Assembly (NCBI GenBank): GCA_964036315.1
Contig: OZ038496.1
Span: 19,517,185 to 19,581,184, forward strand
Direction: 5' to 3'
DNA length: 64,000 nucleotides
Origin: Acanthosepion esculentum
Taxonomy: Eukaryota > Mollusca > Cephalopoda > Sepiida > Sepiidae
Of this stretch, positions 21,926 through 32,030 are shown piece after piece (the first letter of the stretch is position 1; the number at the start of each line of letters is the position of its first letter). Under the pieces are notes generated by a model that was not told where the DNA came from, made no database searches, and saw only the letters and a list, made by a program, of their open reading frames with translations. The position numbers and the translations under genes are program-made.

Positions 21926-21930
21926 TTTCT

Positions 21931-23184
21931 TAATATTAATTTTATTGTAAAAAATATTAAAAAATGGATTTACATAATAAAGTCTGAAATATCAGATGCC
22001 AGCATTTGTAAATTTAACAGATTTCTTTCTTTTTATTCTTGTTTTTTTCCTTGTTTGTTTCTTGTTTTCTCCAACACAAAAATTTCAGGAAAAAAACAAA
22101 ACAAGAATTTGTCAGATTATCACAAATGATCTTTGACCTTTGTGCCAAATGTCCAGTGTCCAGTTGTGATCTTTGACTTGATGGATGTGTTTGAGGATTT
22201 GATATCTTATCCAACACTCCTTTGTAAAATGGGCAAACCTTTTCCTCTAATTAATTCTAATCACTTCCTCCTTCTCTCCCCAAGCTATTACAGCAAGGAA
22301 AGGCATCCCTGCTACCATCAATCTCAAAAAAAGAAGAAAGATTTTTCAGGATTGGGTGGTGCTGACTTATTTTTTTTTCAAAGCATCCTATCTTTCTATT
22401 TCTTGTATTACAGCCTGGCTTTCATCTGTCACTCTTAAAGACCTGCTTATCCTCCACCACATCTTCACAAAGCAAATTCCTCTCTCCTCATCAACCTCAG
22501 CCAACAGTTTTACAATGCCCAGTGATATTAGATTGTTGATATGATGTTTCATGTACAGAGTGTGATGTAATTTGTCTATTGGCAAATCGAAATTTTACAC
22601 GTCATTCCCAGGAGTAAAAAAAGTGCAAATAGCCCAGAAATAAATAAATAAAATTACAAAAAAATAAACAAAAAAAACTTACTGGTCATCACATCCATTA
22701 TTGATGAAAATTGGCCAGCCTGAAAATGGCAGATTTATTCATCTGGGACTGTTGACCCCAATCAGTTAAATTGTCCAGTCTTCACTTTTCTCTACAAAAA
22801 TGGAACCTAGAAGAGACTATTTGATCTGATGTGATCTGATGATATTCTGAATGCAGCTCTCTTGGCACTTTGGGGAAGAATGGGAATTGTCCAGAATGGG
22901 TCTCTGAAGATAGTGTGACGCAGAAAGTAAGTTAATTTCTAATTAATTCGTGGGGTCTGCAGTGCATTGACCAGATTAGCTTTTCTAAAATCTGACTAAC
23001 ACCAGAAATGAACAAGTGATACATGGCTCAACCCTAGCATTCCTCTCATTATTTCACACTGATTTTAGGAGTAAATGGACATTTGAACAAGTTGAGTGCA
23101 AAAAGCATGTAAAATCCTAAATCAGATATACTTTGCTTACACTCTGTATATAGCATTAAGTGAAAGCAACAGAAATACAAATAT
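21931..23184. other. unassigned sequence
   Basis: No repeat match in the window. A 65-codon minus-strand open frame at 22388-22585 has protein-like composition (GICFVKMWWRISRSL) but is unrecognised. Confidence 0.35.
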
Positions 23185-23505
23185 ATATTTTTCTTCTCGC
23201 TTATTGTCTGCTTCATACTCCTCATCAGTCTTTTGAACAGGAGCAGAGGTTTATCCCTTGTTTCCAGTTTAGAACTTGGTTTCTGGTTCCTTTAATTCTA
23301 TACGTCTGACATCTCTACCTGAACTTTGAAATTTTATTCTATAATTATTATTTTTTCCTCTCCCAATAGGATTACATAAGCTTGCCTATCATCCAGTACA
23401 CACTCCTCCTTGGTCTTTTGAACAGGAGTAGAGGTTTATCCCTTGTTCCCTGTTTAGGATTGGATTTCCGGTTCCTTCTAAAGTCTACTCCAATTCTATA
23501 CTACT
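23185..23505 (+). repeat. repeat A, two tandem copies
   Basis: Units starting near 23205 and 23380, each with 'AGAGGTTTATCCCTTG' and 'GTTCCTTTAATTCTATA'-like blocks, running directly into a LINE-C tail. The same order occurs at 57540-58040. Confidence 0.75.
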
Positions 23506-23652
23506 AATATCACCATTAACTTATTCACTAATTAAATATTGAACTCTTCAAGTCTAGAATTAGCGGTTATCTTTCCTGAATAGCCCCAAGACCTTCACTT
23601 CTTGCTCTTTCTAATGCTAATACAACTCCACACTCCTTGAGTGTCTCTTGGG
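23505..23652 (+). pseudogene. LINE-C extreme 3' end
   Basis: 'GAACTCTTCAAGTCTAGAAT' through 'TTGAGTGTCTCTTGGGC'; the tail is cut by the DNA transposon that begins at 23658. Confidence 0.7.
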
Positions 23653-23657
23653 CCCCT

Positions 23658-24895
23658 CACAGTGGGTTCCCAAGTGGACATATCGAATTTTGACAACTTC
23701 CTCAAATGCCTTTAGGACATGGAAAAATGAAAAGTTCAGTTTCTGTAGTATCAAAAAATGGTCTTATTTGTCTTCTAACTCCAATTATTTCTCAAGATAT
23801 GCCCATTTGAAGCTTGTGAATTTCAAGTTTTCGATACATCCTGGAAACATAAGTTTTTTTTCTAAATATGTCCCATAAGCCCCTAAGATAAGGCCAAATG
23901 CCCAAAATTTGATTCAATATAAAAAATTGGGTATATGGACAGGTTTTTGACATATTTTTATGAGTTTTCCACAAAATTTACTGTAAAAATGGGCATTTTT
24001 TCCATAAAAAAAGCCTCAAAATTGGCCCCCGCTGATAAATTGTGATGAAAAATTACAGAAAAGCCCCGAGATGAAATTTTTCATGCTTCACATATAAGAA
24101 TCTAGGCATGTAGGGCTATCATAATCCATTTGTGTGAAAAAATTCACTCTGGGGAACCATTTTAATTCTTTTATATTGAAAAAATTTGGGACAACCTTCA
24201 ATTCCCTTTGAATCCAAAATCCGGATAATTTATGTAATTCTCACTCAAATTTCATGATCCAGCCCACTTTTCCCATGTTTTTTGGGGTGCTGAATCCAAA
24301 TCTGGCATCAGAACACCATAAAACTGCACCAGGCTCTTGGTATAAGTGATTTTTACCCTTTTTTAAGCCCTTAAGACCATGGAACGCTTGTCTTGCAAAG
24401 GGACAGGGCACACCATTCGCAGCTGTGAGGAGTTGAAGGCTGCTATGTATGGTTGTAACAGTCATTATGAATCTTTGTTGTGCTTCCTCACAGATGAATA
24501 ACTATTAACTTTTTTTCAGTAATCTTTGTGATAAGTTGTAGCTGTATATGATTTATTGTTCATTTTTAAACTTGAATATTTGAAATGCTCATTGTCTGTA
24601 GTGTCAAAAAAATGGTCTAATTTGTCTTCTAACTCCAAATGTTTCTCAAGATATGCCTGTTTGAAGTTTGTTCGTAAATGTCGGATTTCCGCAAAATTTC
24701 TACCTTCTATCTTTTGGCCCCAACTTGGATTTTTGAGCCAAAAACTCATAAAAAATCATATCCCAGTTCTTGAAAATCAATTTTTTTGCATACCACACCC
24801 TAGAATTTGTCTAAAATGTACTTAAGCACCTGAAGCAGGTGCTTACCGTATGTTATTGTCATATGTCCACTTGACCCCCATTTAAGCCCACTGTG
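23658..24895. mobile_element. DNA transposon with CACAGTG termini and 5-bp target duplication (Transib/CACTA-like, non-autonomous)
   Basis: Both ends begin CACAGTGGG (left 23658-23666; right on the minus strand from 24895). They share a second conserved block CAAGTGGACATAT, 6 bp after the heptamer and GG-start on the left, 15 bp on the right. The element is flanked by an exact 5-bp direct repeat CCCCT (23653-23657 and 24896-24900). CAC-type termini with a GC-rich 5-bp duplication are known of Transib elements, whose ends resemble RAG recombination signals; CACTA/Chapaev groups are the main alternatives, with 2-4 bp duplications. The interior has no recognisable transposase. It contains a direct repeat of about 95 bp (23735-23830 and 24595-24690) and a perfect hairpin near the right end. 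Confidence 0.7.
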
Positions 24896-24900
24896 CCCCT

Positions 24901-25249
24901 ACAGTTCAGATTTAATGTCTTTTGGCTTCTAGCTTTTCATAAAGTTAAAATAAATGTTGAAAAGCTGTTGATAAGAGTAAAGACAATACAACATGTTAGC
25001 TGATAGCAATCTCAAAAGAAGTTATTGAAGACTGTTTTGAAAATGGAATAGGCATTGGGATAAATGAATGAGATTAAGTAGAACTTAATGAGTGGGAATC
25101 CTAAAAAAGGTCTGTTTTGAAAAATGGAATGGACGCTGGGGTATGTGAATGAGATTAAGGAGAACATGATAAGGCACCTGATGGCAATCCTGAAAGAGGA
25201 CTTTGCAGACTGGAAGGGACACTGGGAAGAGACACATAATAGGCAAATT
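24901..25249. repeat. imperfect tandem repeat of about 100 bp
   Basis: 'GAATGAGATTAAG' with 'TTTGAAAA(A)TGGAAT' recurs near 25040 and 25125, with partial flanking similarity ('TGGCAATCCTGAAAGAGG' versus 'TAGCAATCTCAAAAGAAG'). The left 90 bp is unassigned. Confidence 0.5.
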
Positions 25250-25405
25250 AAGTACTCTTATTGAATGGAAAAAAGTAAATAAATAGTAAATAAAATTTCA
25301 GAGTTTAGATAGAGATGTTAGACATATAGAATTGAAGTAGAATTTAGAAGGAATCAGAAATTCAATCCTAAACATGAAACAAGGAATAAACTTCTACTCC
25401 TGTTC
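25250..25405 (-). repeat. repeat A
   Basis: The reverse complement matches the family; abuts an RTE tail in the opposite orientation. Confidence 0.65.
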
Positions 25406-25580
25406 AAAAGAACTACCAGGAAGTTGTGGTGGGCCATAATTGCTAACATTCTGAAGGGACACATAAAAGAAGACAGTACAGATTGAAGGCAAGGTAGCAA
25501 GAGGAAACAGTAACCTGAGAGTATAGAGCTACAAATCATAGGAAGTTGTGAAGAGCTGTGACTGGCACATGAATGGTCTT
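25405..25580 (+). repeat. RTE 3' tail, two partial copies
   Basis: 'AGGAAGTTGTGGTGGGCC' at about 25407 and 'AGGAAGTTGTGAAGAGCTGT' near 25540 are two tail copies separated by C-terminal coding remnants ('GAAGGCAAGGTAGCAAG'). Confidence 0.65.
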
Positions 25581-26149
25581 TGCTGTACAGCACTGACACT
25601 AATTCAGTATGGTACCAGTTTCTTGAGAATTGCTATCTTGTTGAAGTTACTATCAAAGCTGAACATGTCTGTTTAGTATAAGCCCTGTCCCCCAGAATTA
25701 TGTTGATCAGCAGATCTCTGACATCCCCCACCCCATTGCACACATTTCTTTGAGAAGAAATAGAATAATCAGGTCTGTTGTGTAGGGTTTCCTACAGCTA
25801 ACATTGCTTATCACAAAATCCAGGCCCTAAATGTTCGCTAGTGGGACTACTGAACCTACCCACATTCCACGGATATAACATGTCATCAACTTTAATCATG
25901 ATAATCTGAAGACATTTCACTTACACACTTGGCCCACTTATAGCTTTTCTTTCTTCTGTTGTTTTCTTTCTTTTAAAAGATGCTGCAGCGTGCATGCAGT
26001 ATTTTGTTTTTATTGACCAGCTTTTATGCATTTAAAGTGTAAAATCACATTTTTAAAACACTTATGAAATATAGAAGCTAAAAAATATCCATTAACCTTT
26101 TGCATTCCCTGGTTTAAATAAACCTGCCCCTGCTCTTAGGTGAATATCA
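25581..26149. other. unassigned sequence
   Basis: Ordinary complexity, no recognised gene or repeat. Confidence 0.4.
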
Positions 26150-26320
26150 TATTGTCATTCTGCTTGTTCTTTAGTTAGTTAGTATGTATGCTACATTCTA
26201 CCAATATCTCATAAATAATGGACTATTCCATTTTGTTCATGAGGAAAGACAGAAAAGACATATCAGAGACACTGTATAGTTTCACTGAAAGAAAGGAAGA
26301 AAGAGGAAGGAATAAGGTTA
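26150..26320 (-). repeat. repeat F
   Basis: The reverse complement matches 3105-3350, including 'AAAATGGAATAGTCCATTAT'. Confidence 0.65.
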
Positions 26321-26339
26321 TGTGTTTAATATCTGCATC

Positions 26340-26415
26340 AGTGAAATGGCTGGTTGGTTGATTTTGTTTAGCAGCATATCTACCCCTATGGGTCATTTAA
26401 TGCTGAAATCTAAAT
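26340..26415 (-). repeat. repeat B
   Basis: The reverse complement carries 'CAGCATTAAATGACCCATAG' and the CAAAATCAACCAACCAGCC end. Confidence 0.65.
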
Positions 26416-26819
26416 AATTTGAACACAATTTTATAGCTTCACCTAAATATATTTCGAATGCAATTGTATGCCTTCAACTACAGATAAAATGTATTGCTGG
26501 TTATGTATTGTCAGCCTTTTCTTATATAAAAATGTATTACTGGTATTTTTACTATTAAAATATATTTTTATACTTTCATAGTGTTTTTGTTTAGTGGGGG
26601 GGGGGGCTCACTATTTTTTCCATAGCTGGGACCCTAACAGGTGCTACCACCCCGAATGAAATGGAAAAACATGTCTATTTCAAATGTTTTCATTTCTATT
26701 CTTTTACTTCTTTCACTAATGACCTGAACAAAAGTTAAGCTCAAATATTTAATAATGCAATAGGAGAACCTTCACAGGTATTTTATGGTTGTAGAACCCA
26801 CAAAAAGGTTATTCAATCA
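26416..26819. other. unassigned sequence
   Basis: No features, apart from a run of nine to ten G at about 26596. Confidence 0.4.
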
Positions 26820-28365
26820 TTAACTTAAGATACATCTTTTTCTATGCATCCCTTTAGGACGTAGGCGGTCACTGCTCTCCACAACTTCCAATCCCTTGTG
26901 GTCCTCAACAGTTCTTCTCTCTTTGCTAAGGTACCCCCGATTCTGCCCTCCATTCACATATCGCTGCCTTCGCCTATCTCTCTTGCCCTCACTAAGCCCC
27001 ATGAGGGTTAAGTTTTCCAAGCCATCCTTCCTCATTATGTATCCAAGGAATTTCAGATCTCTCTTTCTGATTTTGAGTATAAGTGTTCTTTCTTTTGCCA
27101 TTTCTTTGAGACTTCCTTGTTGCTTACTTGTTCCAGCCATGAAATTTTCAGTATCCTTCTATAGAACCATATCTCTGTTACCTCCTTGTCCACAGGGAGA
27201 TTGTCCAGCACTCACTGCCATATAAGAAGCAATCCAGTACTGTCTATTTTTCTGAGGTGAGGTATTATGTACACTATTTACATTATTCGGACTAGTGTCC
27301 TCATCTTTGTCGCCATATTTATTACAACGTTTTGGCCGTTGTATGCTCCGGACTTCTTCAGGTGGTTGGAATGTCAAACTGAACCCTTTATTTCGCTCAC
27401 TGGGGTAGACTGTTCTAATTTCACATGCCATGTTTAATGGATGTCAGTTATCTCCTGTTAATTCCTCTCTGAAAGTTCTCCATTGCCTTAATCGGGTATT
27501 GAACTTTGGGTCTTGTCACTGGATCGAACTAATGCCTTTATCCACTGTGACATGTGTCCTTGAGGACACATGGCACAGAGGTTCAGTTTGACATTCCAAA
27601 CACCTGAAGAAGGCCGGAGCGTACAACAGCTGAAACGTTATAATAAATATGGCAACAAAAATTGAGACAATAGTCCGGATAATGTAAATAGTGTACAATC
27701 TAGTTCTCTTTTCTTTGTTTCTAACAAATTTTTTCTGGTCTTTACAGTTTCACTTTCTATCCTCTGTCAAAACACGCCCTAGATCTTCTAGACCTGTTTA
27801 ATATTTATATCTCCAATTTGTAACTCACATCTTGGGTTTTTTCTCTTGCTGATGACCATACATTTTGTCTTCTTGCAATTGATGGTTAGTCCTTTTTTCT
27901 TGCTTTCTTCTACTACCATGTCAAGGAGGGCCAGTCTGGAGCAAGTAGCCATGATTAAATGCAAAATAAGTAACAGTAGAGTCCGGCAAACAGAATTGAC
28001 AACGTTTGCAATAACAAAAAAAATAAAAGCAAAGAACATGTCAAAAAATAACATAAAGCAAGCAAACGGATTGGAATCAACATCCTGTAGCTTTCTTTCC
28101 AAGTCGGCCATCAACGCAGTCGTATCTGCGCATCTTATATTGTTAAGATTATGCTCACCAGTAATAAATCCTGGTAGGGTCTCCAACTTTCTTAGGATAA
28201 CATCACTGTAGAGGTTGAATAAATCTGGGGAGAAGACACATCTTTGTCTCAAACCACTTTCTATTTTTGTGTAGCTCCTCAATTCATTTTCTATTCCTAC
28301 ACAGATGGTTTGCTCCCAGTATAAATTCTCAATTATTCTAACCCCTTTTCTGACAGAAAATTCAA
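26820..28365 (-). pseudogene. RTE-type non-LTR element: RT core to 3' end, split by an insertion
   Basis: From 28282 leftward the minus strand reads GLRQRCVFSPDLFNLYSD (RT motif B region), NNIRCADTTALMADLERKLQ (motif C, where YADD has become CADT), then KKGLTINCKKTKCMVISKRK near 27880 and LEDLGRVLTEDRK near 27790. After the 27241-27695 insertion it resumes with FLYGSECWTISL (about 27215) and ends with LKFLGYIMRKDGLENLTL (about 27060) and the 3' tail. An extra stretch of about 50 in-frame residues sits between LQ and LLDMVVEES. Motif A and the upstream endonuclease are not seen. The lost catalytic Asp pair and frameshifts make it inactive. Open pieces: 27788-28282 and 26820-27140. Confidence 0.85.
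27241..27695. mobile_element. Penelope-type repeat, inverted pair, inserted in the RTE copy
   Basis: Left part (27241 to about 27545) is a minus-strand copy: B-box-like GTTCAATAC, ACCTGAAGAAGTCCGGAGC, GGCCAAAACGTTGTAATAAA, GACAAAGATGAGGACAC. Right part (about 27566-27695) is a plus-strand partial copy (ACCTGAAGAAGGCCGGAGCG, GCTGAAACGTTATAATAAAT). A short palindrome ('TGTGTCCTTGAGGACACA') lies at the junction. Flanks CAATCCAGTAC (27230-27240) and CAATCTAGTTC (27696-27706) agree at 9 of 11 positions, a likely target duplication inside the RTE coding region. No ORF. Matches the locus at 38380-39416. Confidence 0.65.
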
Positions 28366-28609
28366 ATCAGAAAACCACGAAATTTGGTAGCTACTATTAT
28401 TACATATAATCCCATAATTATTTAATTCTAAAAATCCCAATGATAACATGAATTTCATTAATATTTTTCTTAAAATTGTCCTAAACCCAATCATATTTTT
28501 ATTTTATGAATCCTTAAGAAATAAGAAAACTTTTTACAAAGAAGGCATGGAAAATAAGATACTCACAGGACATACTTATGGTAACAACAACAAAGAGAAA
28601 CATTGTGTA
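28366..28609. other. unassigned AT-rich sequence
   Basis: Nothing recognised. Confidence 0.4.
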
Positions 28610-28725
28610 ATTTACCTAAAGTGATTGTGTGAATGGATGACAGGAGAATGAACCAGAGAGCCGGCCAGCCACGATCTCCCATGTCTTGAAAGGACATGGC
28701 ATGTAAAAGATGTCTATTGTACCTT
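28610..28725 (+). repeat. RTE 3' tail fragment
   Basis: 'GTGTGAATGGATGACAGGAG' (EWMTG-like) followed by 'CACGATCTCCCATGTCTTGA' and 'AAAGGACATGGCATGTAAAA'. Confidence 0.65.
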
Positions 28726-29304
28726 TTTCTCATAAAGACCACATTCCGGTCGACTGATTTAAAACTATGCATAATTTTTGACAGATCTCCTGCTTTATAG
28801 TAAACGTGGAAGGCTTATTGAACCTAATTTCTTTTTAATCATTTGTTCGTAAATACTTCAGAATTTGAATAGATTACGGTTAAACTTGACACTTCATAAA
28901 CATGAACACCAATTCTTTATGCTTAAGTGAAATTTTCAGAAAAACTATTAGATTTCAATAAATAGACATATATGAGAAGAAAAGTTTGCAAATTTAATTT
29001 GGAACATTTCAAAAAATCATCCCTCTAGGTGAAATGCGTGAAGAGTTACGCTTAATTGAATGTGACCAGTCAAAATAACCAGGCAGCTATCTTGATGGCA
29101 TCATAATTGCGCAGGGAAGCCTGGTAAAGAAAAAAAAATATGGAATCATATTTTTTTAAACTTGTTACAAGGTGTAATTTAACATTTTAGTGAGAAATTG
29201 CTTGTAAAATTTCATGCCCGCAGAATTTCAGAATCCACTGCACTCCAATTAATGTCTAATCAATTGAAATGGTCAGAATATTACTTAGTATGTAATAAAC
29301 AAGA
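28726..29304. other. unassigned AT-rich sequence
   Basis: Nothing recognised. Confidence 0.4.
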
Positions 29305-30150
29305 GTTCTTGATTGATTCATTCATTTTCTATGGTTTACCAACCCTTTGCAGGTTATTTAAAGCCAGAAAGTATTTTTAAATTGTAAGAATTTTTTTTAG
29401 TTAATAATGGTTTAGCGATACAAGTTTTACTAATTAACCCATAGCTGGGGGAAGAGGAAATGGTTTCATAACTAATCAGAATTTGATAAATAAACAAGAA
29501 ATTATGTGGATATAAAGTGAGGGGTCAATACTATATTACAATCAATATATAAACTGATCCCTCAATTAGTGGCCATTGTAGTTTTGATTCATTTATATTC
29601 CAGATAATGTAAATAAATCTAAAAGACATGCATGTGTAGCTAATCAGTATTTGATTGATTGATTCTTTTTCTACGGTTTATCAACCCTTTGCAAGTTATT
29701 TAAAGCCAGAAAGTATTTTTAGATTGTAAGAATTTTTTTAGATAATAATGATTTAGCGATACAAGTCTTACTAATTAACCCATAGCTGGAGGGAGAAGAG
29801 GTGGTTTCATACCTAATCAGAATTTGATAAATAAACAAGAAATTATAATGTGGATATGAAATGAGGGATCAATTCTCTATTACAATCAATATATAAACTG
29901 ATCCCTTACTTAGTGGCCACTGTAGTTTCTATACATTTATATTCCAGAGAATGTAAATAAATCTAAAAGACATGCATGTGTAGCTAATCAGTATTTGATT
30001 GACTGATTCTTTTTCTACGGTTTATCAACCCTTGCAGGTTATTTAAAGCCATTTTTGTGGGCGATAATAATCATTTAATGATACAAATCTTAATAATTAA
30101 TGCATAGCTAAGGGTAGAAGAGTTGGATTCATACCTTTTCCGACCTGGAC
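29305..30150. repeat. tandem block of about 345 bp containing SINE-K
   Basis: Units begin near 29310, 29655 and 29999 at a 'GATTGATTGATTC' tract. Each holds a minus-strand SINE-K tail followed by about 170 bp of non-SINE sequence ('GACATGCATGTGTAGCTAATC', 'AAACTGATCCCT'). The third unit continues into the complete composite SINE at 30000-30318, so this complete copy is a likely source. Confidence 0.8.
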
Positions 30151-30318
30151 ATGGAACCATCTTCAATTAACAATTCTGTGCCATTATACATTACATCACC
30201 AGCACACCCAAGCTTACAACACTTGGTGGTATTCCCAAGCAAGCACCCAGACATGATGTTACTTAACATCAGTGATTGTACAGGAACTGATGTTTCAACA
30301 TGATATGGGCGAAAAGCC
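30000..30318 (-). repeat. composite SINE: 5S-rRNA-like head + tRNA-like head + SINE-K tail
   Basis: From 30318 leftward: a 5S-rRNA-like segment (30318-30205; 'CGCCCATATCATGTTGAAAC', 'TGATGTTAAGTAACATCATG', 'TGCTTGGGAATACCACCAAG'), then a tRNA-like segment (30204-30145; 'GTAATGTATAATGGC', 'GATGGTTCCATGTCC'), the shared body, and the K tail ending (AATC)n. Both promoter-like heads are diverged. It shares the 5S/tRNA junction with 42549-42869 and 55802-56192. Confidence 0.75.
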
Positions 30319-30424
30319 ACTACAGGAGTTTTTAATAAAAGGGGAGTTGGAAAATCATTTAATGGGACAAAAATTTATAATTTAAGTAAAGAAACATTTT
30401 TATCAGAACCATTACTCTAACACC

Positions 30425-30735
30425 AGGAGGCACGGTGGAGTAATGGATTGTGGCTCGGATTGAGGAATCAGAGAACCGAGTTCGAATTCTAGTAAAATCC
30501 ATTACATTCACTTAAGTACTAATACCCTCGGGAAAGGTATGAATACTCCTCTTCTTCCCCCAGTGATGGGTAATTAGCAGGACAGACCAGGTTCTATAGC
30601 CCTGGATGGAAACTGGTCTAGCACAGAAAGAAATGGCAATCTACTACAGGAAAAAATCTGCTTCGTCAGTCATGATCAAACGGTACATGAAAGCCTCAAC
30701 GTGTATCACGCATGGCACATAACTGAACTAAACTC
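30425..30735 (+). repeat. SINE-I, full length
   Basis: Head 'GGCACGGTGGAGTAATGG' and B-box-like 'GAGTTCGAATTCTAGT', body 'CTAATACCCTCGGGAAAGGT' and tail 'GTGTATCACGCATGGCACAT'. Among the best-preserved copies. Confidence 0.85.
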
Positions 30736-30799
30736 TAACACCTGACACAGAAATCCAAAATTTCAGTGGAACTGTGAAAGATACCTTCCAAAAACTAAG

Positions 30800-31290
30800 C
30801 ACAATATTAAGAAAGAGGAAAATTTAATTAGAAACAAAGGAAGAGTGCCAAGATGCTATGTAATATCAATCCTCCCGTGTAGCAGTGAACACAATTTCCT
30901 CACAGATGAAGAGGAGATTTGGGGTGACAGTTATGTGATTATACAGAAGGATGGTGAGAATACCCTGGACAGAGCATGGAAGCAACAAAGTGGTTTTAAG
31001 GAAAATGGGACCAAAATCAGAGAGAGAGAGATAAAATTACTGGGACACATAATGAGGAAAGTGGGCTTGAAAAATATGACACTCACAAAACATATAGAAA
31101 ACAAAAAGAAGTAGCAAGTAACATGCTGAATGAGCTTGTATAAATGGGCAGCAGCAGCAGATGATCAGCGAGAGGTAGTAAGGGCTTGAATATTGCTTGG
31201 TGTTATAATGGCTAGGAATTTGTGGAAGGCCATGATCATGCATGTCCTGAAAGGACACAGCATTTAAAAGAGGAAGAAGACTGTAACACT
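30800..31290 (+). pseudogene. RTE-type 3' portion
   Basis: Translates, with frameshifts, through LETKE near 30830, ISSQMKRRFGVT near 30895, LYRRMVRIPWTEHGSNK near 30945, LRKMG near 31000 and the 'CATGTCCTGAAAGGACACAG' tail near 31243. It lacks the RT palm. The 89-codon frame 30845-31114 is a shifted reading of the same segment. Confidence 0.8.
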
Positions 31291-31357
31291 CAAATATTAC
31301 ACACTTTTTTTAAAAGTTTTGTAATCAATATCTTGGGATGCTCAGTGTGGTGTAATA

Positions 31358-31857
31358 CAGGACTGGTGCGTACTAACCCTGAAACCCTGAGAAGCGGTGG
31401 GATAAATCTGAATATTTGTGGCTTTTGACATCATTCTGGAGTCTTTTTTATTTTTCTTTCAAATCTCTGAATTTGTTTTGCTCATGCAATGTCTAAAAAG
31501 AAAAACACTGTATAAAATTCAATATTTTTTATCTTTAATGTTGAATGTGTTTTAAAATTATTTAACTTTTTAACAAGAAAAATCTGAAGTTGATGTTAAA
31601 AATGTCCACAAAACATTGTTGATCTATTTAAGATGGGATAATCTATTGTGACATGTCTCTAATATATCTAATTTATTGTTTTTATTTTCAATTTTTCTAG
31701 TTGAATTGTTCACTTATATTGTCTATGATCCATTATAGTACATAATTTGTATTTTATATGAATACTACCTTATAAAAATTGAGATGTACTAGATTGGGGA
31801 CTCTGTATCAGAGTTTCAAGATGCAGGGGTGCCCATAGGACCCTAGCACCAGCCCTG
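31358..31857. mobile_element. non-autonomous hAT-type transposon inside a SINE
   Basis: Left end CAGGACTGGTGC; the right end reverse-complements to CAGGGCTGGTGC (11 of 12 identical). Flanking 8-mers GTGTAATA (31350-31357) and GTGTAGTG (31858-31865) agree at 6 of 8 positions, and both lie in the SINE A-box region. The 500-bp interior is AT-rich without ORFs. Confidence 0.7.
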
Positions 31858-32030
31858 GTGTAGTGGATAACAGCTGGGAATTAGAAATTGGAGAGCCGAG
31901 TTTTAATTCCAGTTGGGTTCATTATATTTACTTATGCACAACTACTCTGGGGAAAAGTATGAATCCCTTTCTTCAAACCACAGCTATGGGTTGAATAGCA
32001 GGACAGACTGGGTCCTATAGCCTTGGTTGG

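Larger units (their letters stand above)
20150..21930. repeat. tandem block of about 550 bp, two and a half copies
   Basis: Unit 1 (20150-20700) and unit 2 (20705-21690) share a long colinear stretch ('GCAATCTTTATTT', 'TAGATATCAATAACTAT', 'AATAAAATCTCACA', 'CAGCTATATGCACTTTGCC'-like), each ending in a minus-strand SINE-J. Unit 3 (21690-21930) repeats only the right part. Unit 2 is longer because about 20928-21395 is inserted in it. The SINE was therefore present before the block was duplicated. Confidence 0.75.

Noticed and set aside
25860..25960. Endonuclease start of an RTE element on the minus strand (PWNVG-like residues)
   Set aside because: Only four residues resemble the family and nothing downstream supports it.
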